Source: Eucommia ulmoides (lineage: Eukaryota; Streptophyta; Magnoliopsida; Garryales; Eucommiaceae). From it: a stretch of DNA of 64,000 nt. Positions 22,801 through 34,300 of this stretch are shown one piece after another; the first letter of the stretch is position 1; the number at the start of each line of letters is the position of its first letter. Below the pieces are notes generated by a model, which searched no databases, had not been told where the DNA came from, and saw only the letters and a program-made list of their open reading frames with translations. Made by a program: the position numbers and the translations under genes. Location of the stretch: NCBI GenBank assembly GCA_016647705.1, contig CM028335.1:42039026-42103025 (forward strand), written 5' to 3'.

Positions 22801-23298
22801 ATCTTTGTTGGAGACAAACTCATTTATAGCGACGAGGGCATCAGAAATAGATTTGGCCTCTTGTATATATTCAGATATAGATCGGGTGCCGTGCTCAAGG
22901 TGGTGAATTGTTTCCTGTAGATAGAAGAGTTGGTAACATGTTTATGAGAGAAATGGTCTTGAATAAACGTATCAATGGCAGCAGAGGATTTGCACCCAAT
23001 CACGAAAAGCTAATATAGGTTAAGATAGTGTGGTAGATTTAACACAAATGGGGATTTTGTCAGCTCAAAGCCAAATAGAGTGGTGAGGTTCATCGGTAAG
23101 ACAATCATAGGAAGCATCGACAAACCTAAGAAGATTTTGTCCATAGAGATAAGCTTTCATCTGGTGAGACCAAAAAAGAAAGTTGTCATCTGTAAATTTG
23201 ACAGTGATAACATTGGTGATAGTAGGAATGAAAAGGGCTTGGGGTTCAGTAGATATGGAACTGAAAATGGTAGAGCCGCTAATAGAATCAGTAGACAT
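22580..23298 (-). pseudogene. copia gag relic
   Basis: From the ATG at 23298 (minus strand) the frame reads into a VKFTDDNFLFWSHQMKAYLY block, the N-terminal gag (UBN2/retrotransposon gag-like) signature KLTxxNFLLWxxQ of plant copia elements, followed by a LLRFVDAS block. A second in-frame part (about 22582-22800) contains VNTILNDIGSEFDMLVAT and a LRAQLLNYEVR block, the family's L-x-x-L-G-x-E-Y-x-x-L-V and L-L-x-H-E motifs. Broken by frame changes between them. Confidence 0.8.
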
Positions 23299-23722
23299 GA
23301 TTGGTATGGGAAAGATGATGAAAAGGTTGGTTGTGATAAGTTTTAGGAGTTACAAGCACAAACAACAAGTGGCAGAAAGTTGTAGGGAAGGATTTGTGAA
23401 TTCCAGAAAGGTTTGGGTTCTTATTGGAATTTACATAAAAGTTTAGGGGCATCAAAAGAATTTTAAAAAAGACTAGGGGTTGTTTCTATAGATTGTAAAA
23501 AATTAGTTTGGACTTCAGAGGCAGTAAAGGTAGTAGTAACAGAAAGTTACACAAACTATTGGGGTAGTTCCTATGATTTGCAGAACTAGGGATTCTTTGT
23601 CGAAATTAAAGAAAATTCAAGCTAGAAGTGTGTTGGTGGAACTTAGGTCGCAAAGGACAGCGCGACGCGAAAATAGGAAACGACGACACAAAGAATTTGC
23701 CAAAAAGGGGTGAGAGGTGCAG

Positions 23723-24667
23723 TGGTAGTGCGTAGATACGTCGCTACTTTCACCGCAAGTGTACATGTCAAGTTTTAGTATAGTTTGGAAGAATAAGGGT
23801 TGTCGTATCCACAGAGATTGGTTGAGATTATCGTCAAGTACCACAATTATCATAACCCAACTTTATTTAGGTGATAAAAATGGTTTACAATTAATTAATA
23901 CTAAACTAAAATACTAATTTATCGAATTAGACTATATTATTATATTGAGATATTTAGGGGAATGAATTATATAGGGATTAACTTCATTTATTTAAATGTG
24001 TTTGATCTCGTTTGATTTACGTTAACGGTGTTCGACTTATCTGACAATCTTTGTATCGTAAACTCGCTCACTCCCTCTCCCGAGTGTCAAGCGAGGAAAT
24101 ATGTGACTTCGTGTTGACACCGAAGTCCCCTCAAGCGTCTTTTAAAACACAAAGTCACATGAGTCTTGACCCAACGTCATGGATTGCACATTTTCTAACT
24201 CCCTCTCGGGTTATTAGATCGTCGCGTTGTGTTTAAACCCTAATCCAAATTCGGGGTTACCTCTCCCGAGTGTCAAACTCCGTATTCTCAATATATCTAA
24301 ACAAGCATATAAACGAATAATAACGGTAAACACAATCAAATAACGAAGAACAACCATTAACGAAACACCGATTTCAAATAAACCACATATTCATAAATTA
24401 TATTAATCCCTGACAATATCCGTTTAGCTAATGGCCATAACAGTATATACAATGATAAACAAGCTAAACATGCTCAAACCAATTACCAAAGTTAAGAAAA
24501 TAAAGAAAGAAACGAAGGAACTTAGCCGTATTCGAAAGATCCGCCGCTAAAACCGCTCCGAGATCATTTCTCTTTCTTCGCTTTGTGTTCTTCTCCTTCG
24601 GATTTGGTTGAGCACTCCCCAAAAACCTCTCAAATCTATTCTAATCCTATATTGGTTCTCATCTCTG

Positions 24668-24706
<39 letters not shown>

Positions 24707-25120
24707 AGAGGATAAGGGGGTCAAAATATCTCAAAATATCTAAAAAAAAAAAAAACACTTTATAGTTGCAGGGGTCACCACTGTGGTGGTGGGCATGTCG
24801 GTAGGGTTAATGCTGCGGCGGTGGAATAGTAGGCAAATTCTCTGGACCGCCGCAGAGGTGAGATTTCTGCATGCCAACATTTTCACCGCCGCGGTGATGG
24901 ATGCAGGCTTCTGAATAATGCATTTTTGCTCGTTTTCCCACCGTTCTTCCGCCGACTTGCTCCGATTAGCTTGATTTTCTATCGTTTTAACTCCTTTTCG
25001 CCCCAAACACCTGATTTATACAAAAACACATAAATGTATTAAAACATAATAAAACGCATTAAAAATACTTGAAAACTATCAAAATCGGCTTGGGAATATA
25101 TAAACAAATTACCCCTATCA
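23723..25120 (-). mobile_element. Athila-like solo LTR inside the copia element
   Basis: 1398 bp in minus orientation. Perfect 5 bp target duplication TGCAG at 23718-23722 and 25121-25125. Plus-strand ends TGGTAGTGCG and TACCCCTATCA are the reverse complement of the TGATAGG...CTACCA LTR termini seen at 13312-15005. Contains an A37 run (24668-24704) and palindromic words with CCGCGG and CACTGTGG centres (24770-24905) rather than CCTAGG. Confidence 0.95.
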
Positions 25121-25398
25121 TGCAGCCTTGCAAATTTCACAAAAAAATGGTTGTTGCTTCGAAAGAAGTTCGCGAATTAGGGTTCTCGGAGAAGAGAAGA
25201 TTGTTAAGCTAATAGCCTGATACCATGTAAGATAATCAAATTCTAATGTAGTTCTACTATGAAAATACTGTAATTTATACACTATACACATGAATGATTA
25301 TGGTAATTGTTTCTAAATTATTGCCTCAAATTAAGTCTAAAATAATTATAATTGATTACAATAAAGAAATGCTAGAATCACGAAGATTAATAAAACAT

Positions 25399-25589
25399 AG
25401 ACACCAACCCCATACTTTTAGAATATAATTTTCCATAACTTTCTTCTTTTTCTTTTTTCTTTTTTTTTTTTCCCTTTAAAAAAGAAAAAAAACGTAAACA
25501 AATGGTTCCTATGATTTTTTTATTTTTTATTTTTTTATTTTTTAAATGCTGGAATGTCGGAAATGGCAGTTAATAGACATAACGTGTGT
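25399..25589. other. Homopyrimidine/poly-T rich spacer
   Basis: T- and CTTT-rich stretches (25437-25480, 25515-25545), no gene. Confidence 0.5.
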
Positions 25590-26445
25590 GACCCAAGGAG
25601 CCTCATTGTTATTTGAGGAGCGAGGTGCACTGAAGCGCAATGACCACCGAGGAGCTGAGACGTGAGGCGCAAGGTGAGGCACGGGCTTTTTTGAAGCGAG
25701 GCGCAAATTTTAAATATGTGTTTTTTTATTATCATGGATGTAAAAAGTATTATTTTAAAAATATTATATATTGTTAAAAATATTATATACAGTATCGTAA
25801 GTCCCACGATACATAAATTTTTATTATTTTAAAAATACTAAAAAAATAATTTAAAATAATATATATGATATAAATTAAAAGGCTGAGAAATTATGTAAAT
25901 TCATGAAAATTTTGGGGTGCAAATAGAACTTGTAGAAAGTTAAAGGGAAGAGATTGGTGAATTCCGAAAACAGTGGGGCTATTTTGGTAAATTTTGGGGT
26001 AGGTTCTGTAATTTGGAGAGTGGGAAGCAGGTTGAGGAAATCGATCGATCGATCGAAAGAAACCAAAGGCTAAGGTTCGCGATCAATTGAAAGAAAACAA
26101 AGGCTAGGGTTCGCGATCGACTTCGCGATCGAAGTCAGAGGCTAGGGATCGATCGAAAGAAAACAAAGGCTAGGTTCGCGATTGAAATCAGAGGCTAAGG
26201 ATGGGGCTTCGGGTTTGCGATCGAAGGTCGATCATGTTCAAGAGGTCGTCGATTGGAAATCCAACAGAGGATCAAAGGCCATGTAGTTGACTCACTTCAA
26301 AGAGGCGCGCCTTAGCAGCGCCTCAGCGCCTCAAATATAAGGCGCACGCCTTTTTGAAGTTGCCTCACCTCACAGTGGCGAGGCGCATTAGCTGTGCCTT
26401 GCCTCGCCTCCCGCGCCTCGTGCGCGCCTTTCACAACAATGTGTA
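25590..26445. mobile_element. Putative non-autonomous inverted-repeat element with GC-rich ends
   Basis: Both ends are strikingly GC-rich and built from GAGGCGC words. The left end (25610-25710) reads GTGAGGCGCAAGGTGAGGCA and onward, and the right end (26300-26445), reverse-complemented, carries GTGAGGTGAGGCAACTTC and other GAGGCGC blocks. The ends are therefore inverted relative to each other around an AT-rich core. Within the core, 26038-26240 is an array of about 35 bp repeats (GATCGAAAGAAAACAAAGGC, TTCGCGATCG). No coding capacity; exact ends and target duplication not resolved. Confidence 0.5.
26038..26240 (+). repeat. Degenerate tandem repeat with GATCGATCG and TTCGCGATCG motifs
   Basis: Five or so units of AAAGAAAACAAAGGCTAGGG followed by TTCGCGATCGA-type palindromes, rich in CG/GATC in an otherwise AT-rich setting. 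Confidence 0.7.
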
Positions 26446-26732
26446 GGCTTGTATAGTATCAATAGCCCACTTTATGAAGATACACTATTTAGACAAGCAG
26501 TATTTTCCAATAAAAAACTACATCAAAATAAGTATCACTCGGATAAAAAGTTCTTAAAAAACAAAAATTATAGTGTAATTAAAAAGTGTTTTTTGAATTT
26601 CTCAAATTAAACTAACAATCTGGACAGGGGGTGAATTGAGAAACGGATTAAACTTCAATGTTACACACGGATTGAGTGCATAATGACAGATGTAAGCGAT
26701 AAGAGGCGAGAGAATACGAATCAATGGGTAAT

Positions 26733-29700
26733 TCATTCTTCCATTGCTTCTCCTGCTTCAATTACTTCCACCCCCTCTTCTCTCAGTGGTGTAACTTTTG
26801 TCAGCAAAACCTCTGCAACCAACATGAGCAATAAGTAATATTCACAACTTAATTCTTTACTTATATACAACAAAAATGATAAATTTATAAGGCGGCGTAC
26901 GAGAATGGCACAAGATGATTAACTGGCTAAGGTAGTGTTTGGGAGCATGAAAATGAGGCCTTAGGAATTGAATCGAAAGTGAACACGAGTAAATTTTGTC
27001 AATGCTAAAAACTAAGAACGAAAATGGAATGTAAAGAGAAATTCTAATACAATTCTGTATACGATACAAATGCGCAAAATTTGTAAGGCAGAATGGCACA
27101 ACATGACTACCTGACCAAGTTTGTGTTTCGGAGCATGAAATTGAGGCCTTAGGAATGAAATTGAAAGTGAACCCTAGACTCTTACATTGATTCATTTGTA
27201 GTTCTTCAATTTTGCATTACTAAAAACTACCCAAGAAGAAAAATGGGCTGCAAAGAGAAATTTTAAAGGCTTCTTTACTGAGCCTTTTATGTGTATCAAT
27301 GCTACAGATGCTGAATAGCCTGAGAATGGAATTACTAACCTGTCTTTCTGGCAAATGAATATCCCTTCTGACTGACATAGGTACGAGGATTTGGCAACAA
27401 ATGGTTTCTCAAGTACTCCTTGTGACCCTACAAGAAGCACATATTATCAAAAGGAGTTTATGATATATTCATTAAAAATAAAAAGTAGGCAATACTCCGT
27501 GTATTAAAATGGTTTCATTTAGAGGTGGAAAAAAGACGGAACAAACCTTAGATATCACACAGATATCTACATTGCTTCCACTTCCCAAATCATTGAATAT
27601 GCCAGAGCAAATGGCCTCACAAACCAATTTAACTCCGTCATCCCTCTGTTGAGAAAAACAATGGCCAGAATTATTTAAAACAACATACAAAGACATCATC
27701 CTGAACAACAAATCATCAACTTCTTGTTTTATGAAACAACATTACTTCATTCCTAACAAAACAAGAAGGCCAAAAGTATATAGATTGGTTGACGAAGGAA
27801 CCTAAGTGATTCAGAAAATACTGTGAAGAGATCCGAAAGTTGCAGCAAACGAACTTACACTCAATCCCTCACGGTATTTTGATTCGAACACAGCCATTGC
27901 AGCGAGTGAACCAGAGCCCATGGTAGCAAATGGCAAAGTATCTGTCGATCCATGAGGATAGATCTGCCAAATTCAACAAAATAATTAGTACCTTGTACGA
28001 CAGAAAATTCCCATGTGAGTAAAATTTTAACTCACAGTATGCAAATGTGGGCCAGTGACATCAACTCCACCAAGAACTAAAGCTGCTTGTACATAACCTT
28101 GATAGCTAATTGATTAAAAACATAGTTAGTTCTCTCTAATCATGATAGTATCTTAGAAACCACTTTGCAATAGAGTCTTACCGAAAAAGATGAGACTTCA
28201 GCAGTGTAAGGGCTGTCACAACCCTTGATTCTCTACCAGTAAGGTAGCAATGTAGCTGCAGCTGGGAACTGACCATGTCTAGGAAAAGAAAAATGAAGTA
28301 AGTGCACATAATTATGATATACAAGACTGACAAAAGGTAGGAACATAGAAATTAAATAAATACCTGTCACTGCTTCAGTATCGGCAGCAGTTCCTGCTCC
28401 ACAGCAATAAATATTTGGCGCCAGGTAATGAATTTTCTCACAATTCTTATCTGCAACAATCGGCCCTTCAGTGGCTCGTGTATCTGCTCCAAGAATGACG
28501 CCATCCTGAAGATAAAATTCAGAAAATAATTATGGAAACCATATCCCCCCCCCCCCCCCCCCCCCCACACACACACAATTTGATGAACAAGTTCCATTAA
28601 TTTCAAAAATAAATCAATGAGGAAATGGATTGAAAACATTGTAATCAAATCAGAAATGAACAAGAGGAATTAACTAGGCAGTCAACCATCAACCTGATGC
28701 ACAAAACTACTTCTTCTTGAACCTCTTCCACTTCTTTTTTTTTCGTTTTTTCGCTCATCTTCTTCTTCACTTGCCGTACTACTCACTATATAGTAACCAT
28801 GGTTCAGTTAACTTTCCCATGTCTGAGGATTTCACAAAAAGCTCAACGGTGTTTGGTAAATGATATTAGGGACTTTTAAGGTCCGGATCTAGACTGTAGG
28901 AGGATGTAGGCATTAGTAGTACCTCATACTATGATGTAGAGCCTCTTCGGGATCCTATCCCATCGCAATCTATTTTCCAAGCAACAAATGAATAAGTGTT
29001 CATGTGTGATTACGTTATAAGATCCACAATTTTATTCTCCATGGAGTATCCAGGTTTAAGTCTCATGTTTTGCCCTATATGTAACTTCTTCACACATAAC
29101 CTCGTCCCATAAACAAAAGTCTTCGAGCTAGAACATTAAAGGTCATTGTAGCTAAATGGTGTGATAGGAGGGAACTTTGTTTTACAACAGCATAAAGTGA
29201 AGCCCATCAAAAAAAAAAAAAAAGAGAGCATAAAGTGAAGATCTCCATCACTTAAGTGATACAGTGGAGAAGGAAAATAGCAGATGCTCCATGGAAACGT
29301 CTTTCACTACGCTCATGCCAATCACACAAATATACAATACCCTTCAACATTAACCCCTAAGGGCCTGTTTCGTTTTCTAAATTATTCTATTTGAAAAGTT
29401 ATTTTGTAATACCCCGAAAATTTATATTTTGGAAAATAATATTTTATGGTTAAATATTCTTGGGGTTATTTTGATATATCCTGGAAATCTTGAGGTAAAG
29501 ATGAATATTTTATAATTTTAGGGGCACAAGTATAATTTTAGGGTTTGATGATAATATTATAAAACATATGGAGATGTTAGTGTAATTAGTATAAAAAATA
29601 AAAAATCTTGTATAGTAAATCCATTGTGTGAAAAACGTGAGGGAGAGAGAAAGGGATGAAGATAAAAGAAAAACCCACTTCTTGTATTTTCTCTCTGAAC

Positions 29701-30939
29701 CTTCATGAACCTAAAGGGAAGAAGAGAGAAGAAAAGAGAGAGAGAGAGGAGATCATTCAAGAGAGGAAGAGAGAAGAAGAAAGGGCTTGGCGGTTTAGAT
29801 CAAGAAATTGAGGAGATCTGTAGGTGAAATCAATTCTTGGAGGATTGATGAACTCATATTTGGTAAGTCTCAAAAACCCTAGAAATTACAATTGAAGTTC
29901 TAGCATGATTTCTTATGGATCTAAGGGTTAAGATGTAAAACTAACCTATTAAAACTTGAATTTGTCATATGCGAGTTGGTTAGGTCGAACTTGACTTGAG
30001 ATTTGGCAAAATAAACATGTATAAAAATCTGATTTTTACTTTCTTCATGAGATTTGGAGCGTAAACCTTGTTTTTTTTTTGGTTTTAAGAGAGGAAATCC
30101 AAGGAAAAAACCATAATGTACATGAACTCTAGATGAATTAGAATAGTTGTATGATAGTTTGGGATGATCTCTAAGCCTTAGAAGAACCAAAAACGTGGTA
30201 TAGTAGCTTTGGGTATCAAAGAAACTAAAGAACCGAAAGTACGAAGTGCAAATTCTGCACTTCATTTCCCCGAGTAATCTAACTTTAAAAATTCATATCA
30301 ATTCGTAGAAAAATCGAAAAAATATGAAACTTGTGGCAAACGAAACTAGACTCAATGAGGATCATTTTGAGCTATTATATAGTGAATTTTGAACCCGAAA
30401 TGATGCCGAAACAGACCCTGAAAGTTGACTGAATACAGTCCCGTAATGTTCTGAAAGCATGCTTGCTGAACTTTGAAAAATCATAACTAAATGTAGAAAA
30501 ACCGAAATCTGGTGATTCAAAGTGCGTTTTAAATATTGGGATGTCTATTTTCATAGAGAAATATAAGAAGAATAGAAACAAATTTTAAACAGTGGTAAAA
30601 TGAGCGAGAAAACTGACTGTTCACAGTAAATAGTTCTCACACGCGCAATACCCCCTTAAGAAATATTGGGATATTAAGGGTACGCGCATAAAGTGATGAT
30701 ATTAATAAAGAGGATGTTTAATTTTGCTTCTAGCAGCTGGGTGAGCAGAAATAGGATAACTCGAGATTGCTAGGTGGCTACTCGCATCTTGAGGTAAGGG
30801 ATCCTATCCATTCTCTTATGTGTTTTTGAGCATGTATTATATGTATGTATTCTTGTGTATTTACTTGAAAATGTATTTTCAAATGAAATTGGGTTTGCGG
30901 TAAAAAGTTGAAATTTGGGCAAATCCAATACTATAAAGG

Positions 30940-30975
<36 letters not shown>

Positions 30976-32524
30976 GTGATAAATGTGTCTGACTGGGGGT
31001 ATTGAGATGATATCATGTGAGGACCGAGGATATTGGGTCATCGTGGAGTTGACCTTGGGTGCAAATCCCTAAACCTGCGCGGGGGATACTCCAGGTTATG
31101 TGAGTATCTCACTGGATGGTATAGATTCCCAGTGGGACGGTTTGGTCACCAAGTATCGCCGTGATACACTTGTTGTGTAAGTGATTTAAATTCTTCTACT
31201 TAGATTTTATTTTAAGAGCATGTTTTATTACGATGTACGGATGCAATATATATTGTTTTATTTATAAAAGTTTCAGCCAGGATATTATAATTTATAAATT
31301 CACGTATTTCCTATAAAAATTAGAAAAAAAAAAGAAGTAAGAATTGATGAATTTTCTTACTGAGCACGTTGAGCTCACCCCCCCCCCCCCCCCCCCCCCC
31401 CCAGTATTTGTTGCAGGATTTTATAAAAAAGGAGTTACGCAAATAATTATATTCGTATTAGTACTCAAGTTGGAAAAATTGTCTTTACTGACAATTGCTG
31501 TAAAAGAAATTTATATAATCCATTAGTATAATGGATTGTCATTGACATAGGTAAATTTAGTGCCGTTGTAATAATTTCACTACATTTGGTATCGGCGAAT
31601 AGTAGATAGTACAGTATTTGTGAAAAGTACACGTGTGAATAGTATCGCGTGACTAGTGACACGACAATAGTAACGGTATATGTATGAACAGTATCAATAT
31701 CGTAGTAAACTCTAAGTTGTTGTGGTCCTTGTTTAATTTTGCGTAATAACCAAATAGAGGCAGATTGGTTAGTGTTTTACGAATATTTCTCCATGATAAA
31801 AGGAGAAGAATCTAATAATGACCCGGGGTTTGGGGTGTTACAAATTTTATTTGAAATTAACTAATTTGCAAAGATATCTCCCACTTACATCCAATTTAAT
31901 AAAAATTTATATATTGAAACTAGAACCAAATTTGTTACCTAGCTAATTTTAGTGTTTTTAATTTTTACACGCAAACAATAAAATATAACAATTCATAAAT
32001 CGACTAAGTTAAAAATAGTCCTGTTGGAGAATTCAAGCGAATTGAAGGACAACAAAACGGACCCAAAATTAATAATCTCATAAAAGTTCAAAACTACAGC
32101 AGGTAAACACCAATTATTTTATGTTGAACCAACATAACATCTCCAAAAAAAAAATGAAGAATCATGTTGTATGTAATTGATGCTTTCAAGTTCAACAATC
32201 TAGTTGATTGACTAGGGATTAAAATTAACCCAATTAACACTGCAAGTGAAATGTAGTAGAAAAATCATCCACAAAAATCACTAGTAATCTCAGAATAAAC
32301 AGATTAAAACTAAAATTTTAACAAAATCGAGGATCAATCAAAATCAGAACAGCTTAACTGTAGTAAAAACAAGCACATACCTGGAAAATCAGACCAACAA
32401 TGGTAGTCCCAGTCTTCAGAAAAGACGGAGCCCGTAAACCTTTGTTAACGAGCATTTCATTCCTTCTGCACAAATCGAAACTAAATCCGCCCTTCGGAGG
32501 AACATCTACGGCGACCTTAGACAT
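26733..32524 (-). CDS. PBB: 20S proteasome subunit beta type-7 (beta-2) precursor
   Basis: Trypsin-like catalytic subunit of the 20S proteasome core in cytosol and nucleus; it cleaves after basic residues once its propeptide is removed. Coding exons (minus strand, 5' to 3'): 32381-32524, 28364-28505, 28182-28278, 28036-28105, 27859-27963, 27547-27645, 27340-27427, 26733-26812. All seven introns are GT-AG, phases join without a break, and the spliced frame is 825 nt, 274 residues, the family's usual length. The start is [16 protein letters not shown], typical of plant PBB. Propeptide cleavage is expected before Thr40 (TG/TTIVG), the mature Thr1. Mature Asp17 (D56), Lys33 (K72), Ser129 (S168), Asp166 (D205) and Ser169 (S208) are all present. 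Small departures from the usual plant sequence (for example HLFRYQGYVQ where HLFSYQGHVS is common) do not touch catalysis. Intron 1 is 3875 bp because of a solo LTR. Probably functional. Confidence 0.97.
26813..27339 (-). repeat. Intron 7 of PBB with internal tandem duplication
   Basis: Two diverged copies, period 196 bp, start at 26881 (AAATTTATAAGGCGGCG) and 27077 (AAATTTGTAAGGCAGAATGG); each carries GGAGCATGAAA, GAGGCCTTAGGAAT and GCAAAGAGAAAT-type blocks. The second copy reaches about 27275, close to exon 7. Confidence 0.85.
28545..28577. repeat. C22 homopolymer adjoining (AC)n
   Basis: 22 consecutive C followed by an AC dinucleotide run, 40 bp inside intron 1 from the exon 2 acceptor. 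On the transcribed strand this is a G-run. Confidence 0.95.
29405..31842 (+). mobile_element. Solo LTR (probably Ty3/gypsy) in PBB intron 1
   Basis: 2438 bp bounded by TGTAATACCCCGAAAATT and GGGTTTGGGGTGTTACA, a terminal pattern (TGTAACACCCC...GGGGTGTTACA) common to chromovirus-like plant gypsy LTRs. Flanks TATTT (29400-29404) and AATTT (31843-31847) agree at four of five bases, compatible with a target duplication. No PBS or internal domain. It contains an (AT)n run (30941-30972) and a C25 run (31378-31402). The element is antisense to PBB. Orientation was taken from the termini and is uncertain because the ends are mutually near-inverted. Confidence 0.8.
31378..31402. repeat. C25 homopolymer within the intronic LTR
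   Basis: 25 consecutive C after GAGCTCA; the second long C-run in this intron. Confidence 0.95.
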
Positions 32525-32830
32525 CTAGAATTTGAAAATGACCAACTAAAAAATCACCAAAAAAACACCCGGTAGAATTTAACTAATCAGAATAGCTAAA
32601 CATTCACTACATCAACTGTAAGAACCCTAGCATACAAGGCGGGAGAACCCGAAAATCCTCGATTTAGTGTTAAATTTAATTCAATGAACTGAAACCAGAG
32701 AGCCACATATCAAAACTGATTAACAAAATGCACGCATAGATAAACGTTTCTCGATTATAAAACGAAAATCTTACCGGAACTCGCTACTGACGACGGATCT
32801 GCGCAAGCTGGTGAGACTAAAGAGAGGAGA
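32525..32830 (-). other. 5' UTR of PBB with probable intron
   Basis: On the minus strand, the start ATG is directly preceded by a pyrimidine-rich TTTTCAAATTCTAG acceptor. A donor GAGTTCCG/GTAAGATTTT lies at 32771-32774. This gives a non-coding first exon of roughly 32775-32830 and a 5'-UTR intron of 250 bp (32525-32774). The transcription start is not determined; no clear TATA box was seen upstream. Confidence 0.65.
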
Positions 32831-33374
32831 AACAAAATAGTGAAAGCCTTCTGGCTCAAGTAAAAAAAAAAAAAACTTATGGACTTAGTTGCAAGTATAA
32901 GTAAAGGAAAAGGTTATTTGTTGCAAATACTTTATTACTTCTAAGCCCTTGATATTTCGCGAAATTGCATTAAGCTCCACTCTTTTAGTTTTTCTCATTT
33001 CTTTGCCCAAAATAATACAAACCGATTTGTCTCAAATAAAATGAACAATACATTATAAACTAAAATAAAATCGAACTTATTACTAAATTTTACATAAAAT
33101 ATTAAAATTAATTGAACTTTTTCAGTGATGAAATAGAATTTAAATATATGCTCGAAGAATGGGTGTATATACTAGAATGATATTTGAGAAATTAAGGGCA
33201 TATTTGAGAAATATATATATATATATTATTTCTATGGTAAGGAATTTATTGAATTTTTTATTTTATTTTTTACAAAAAATATTAAATTATAAATTCATTC
33301 TTGTAAACAAATGTATTCTCCAAATATCTCACCCAAAGGGAAGTTGGAAGTAAAATAATAAAAAGGGATCTAAC
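32831..33374. other. Upstream region of PBB, no gene
   Basis: AT-rich. An A-run lies at about 32862-32875 and a short (AT)n at about 33212-33227. No promoter element can be named with confidence. Confidence 0.4.
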
Positions 33375-33888
33375 AATTTGCACTCTTGAAGTTTGAACAT
33401 TATTTCAATTTTGTCCCTATAATTTCAATTTGTACATATGACACCCTAAAGTATTTTAATGACACCACTTCAATCCAAATGAATCTACATTAAAATTTTG
33501 TATGACAAATCGTCCCAAGCTGTACATCCAACTATTTTTAAAAGAACCTCAAGGGCATTTTCATCATATTTCTTTGCTCTTTACAAATTTTCTTTTTCTC
33601 TCTTTCTCTCTATATGATGGTGGGGTAGGGATGGATGTCTATTATGAGATATATATATTTCTAACTTGGGAGTATTTCTGCGGGAAAGAGAATAGGAAGG
33701 GAGAAAAAAAAAAGAAGGTTAAAATGCCTGTAAAACCTCTTAAAAATTGTCAAATGCACTATAAATGACTATTTTATGTCCAAAATCTTAATGGGTTCAA
33801 ATTGAAACCATTGGAACCAAAATGAGATTTTGGTCAAACTTCAATGGTACAAAGTACCCAAAAAAAACCACAAAATTTAGGTGCAATT
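33375..33888. mobile_element. Possible MITE with imperfect terminal inverted repeats
   Basis: The left end (AATTTGCACTCTTGAAGTTT..., with TTTCAATTTTGTCCC) and the reverse complement of the right end (AATTGCACCTAAATTTTGTG..., with GAAGTTTGACC and GGTTTCAATTTGAACCC) share several blocks in order, as in Mutator-type plant MITEs. Target duplication not seen. Interior non-coding. Confidence 0.4.
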
Positions 33889-34300
33889 ACTCTACTAGGG
33901 CTCATAATATTTACCAATATTTACAAGGCAAAATTGTATAGCTTTTATTTTATTTTATTTTTTAAAAAAATAGTGGGTGTGTGTTTTGGTACAAGTTAAT
34001 TAAATGGTTTTAATTGTGAAAGCCTTGAAAGATAAGGATCTTTTTCTCATCATAAACACAAATTTCATAATCTACTATTCACCCAACTCACTTGCTAGAG
34101 TATTTTTTGAAAAAATTGTATTTTTTAAAAAATTTATCGAAAATTCAAAGACACTGCAGTACATAAAAGTTATTGAAAATTTACAATGATTTCTATGTAG
34201 TGCAATAACTTTGAATTTAAAAAAGAAAAAATAAAAAATTGTAACACGTGGATGATTAGAGAAAATTTTCCATTATTAATTCCAGCCTTTAATAGAAGCC
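33889..34300. other. AT-rich spacer
   Basis: Nothing recognised. Confidence 0.4.

Larger units (their letters stand above)
19243..25393 (-). mobile_element. Ty1/copia element with short LTRs, decayed, split by an Athila solo LTR
   Basis: Minus-strand element. 5' LTR at 25226-25393 and 3' LTR at 19243-19407 (about 165 bp each) share an ATAATTATAATT-rich body and the TGTAAGATAATC end. A perfect initiator-Met PBS (TGGTATCAGGC, minus strand, 25215-25225) adjoins the 5' LTR and the purine tract ACGGGGGAGTA (about 19407-19417) adjoins the 3' LTR. AACAT at 19238-19242 and 25394-25398 is a plausible target duplication. gag, integrase, RT and RNase H relics lie in the expected order on the minus strand. 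The short LTRs and gag type resemble the Ale/Retrofit-like end of plant copia; this is inference. Confidence 0.9.
28506..32380 (-). other. Intron 1 of PBB
   Basis: Donor GTATGT at 32375-32380 and acceptor TTCAG at 28506-28510 (minus strand). Besides the solo LTR (29405-31842) it holds a C22 run running into (AC)n (28545-28577), an A-rich run at 29210-29224, and otherwise unrecognised AT-rich DNA (28578-29404 and 31843-32374). Confidence 0.9.

Noticed and set aside
24668..24704. A37 run as a poly(A) tail of a processed pseudogene or LINE
   Set aside because: It lies inside a solo LTR with intact termini and TSD, and no coding sequence precedes it on either strand.
29349..32066. Possible MITE around the intronic LTR: GGGCCTGTTTCGTTTTC at 29359 and the complement of GGGTCCGTTTTGTTGTCC at about 32050
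   Set aside because: Only about 14 of 18 terminal bases match and no target duplication was found; similarity could be chance.
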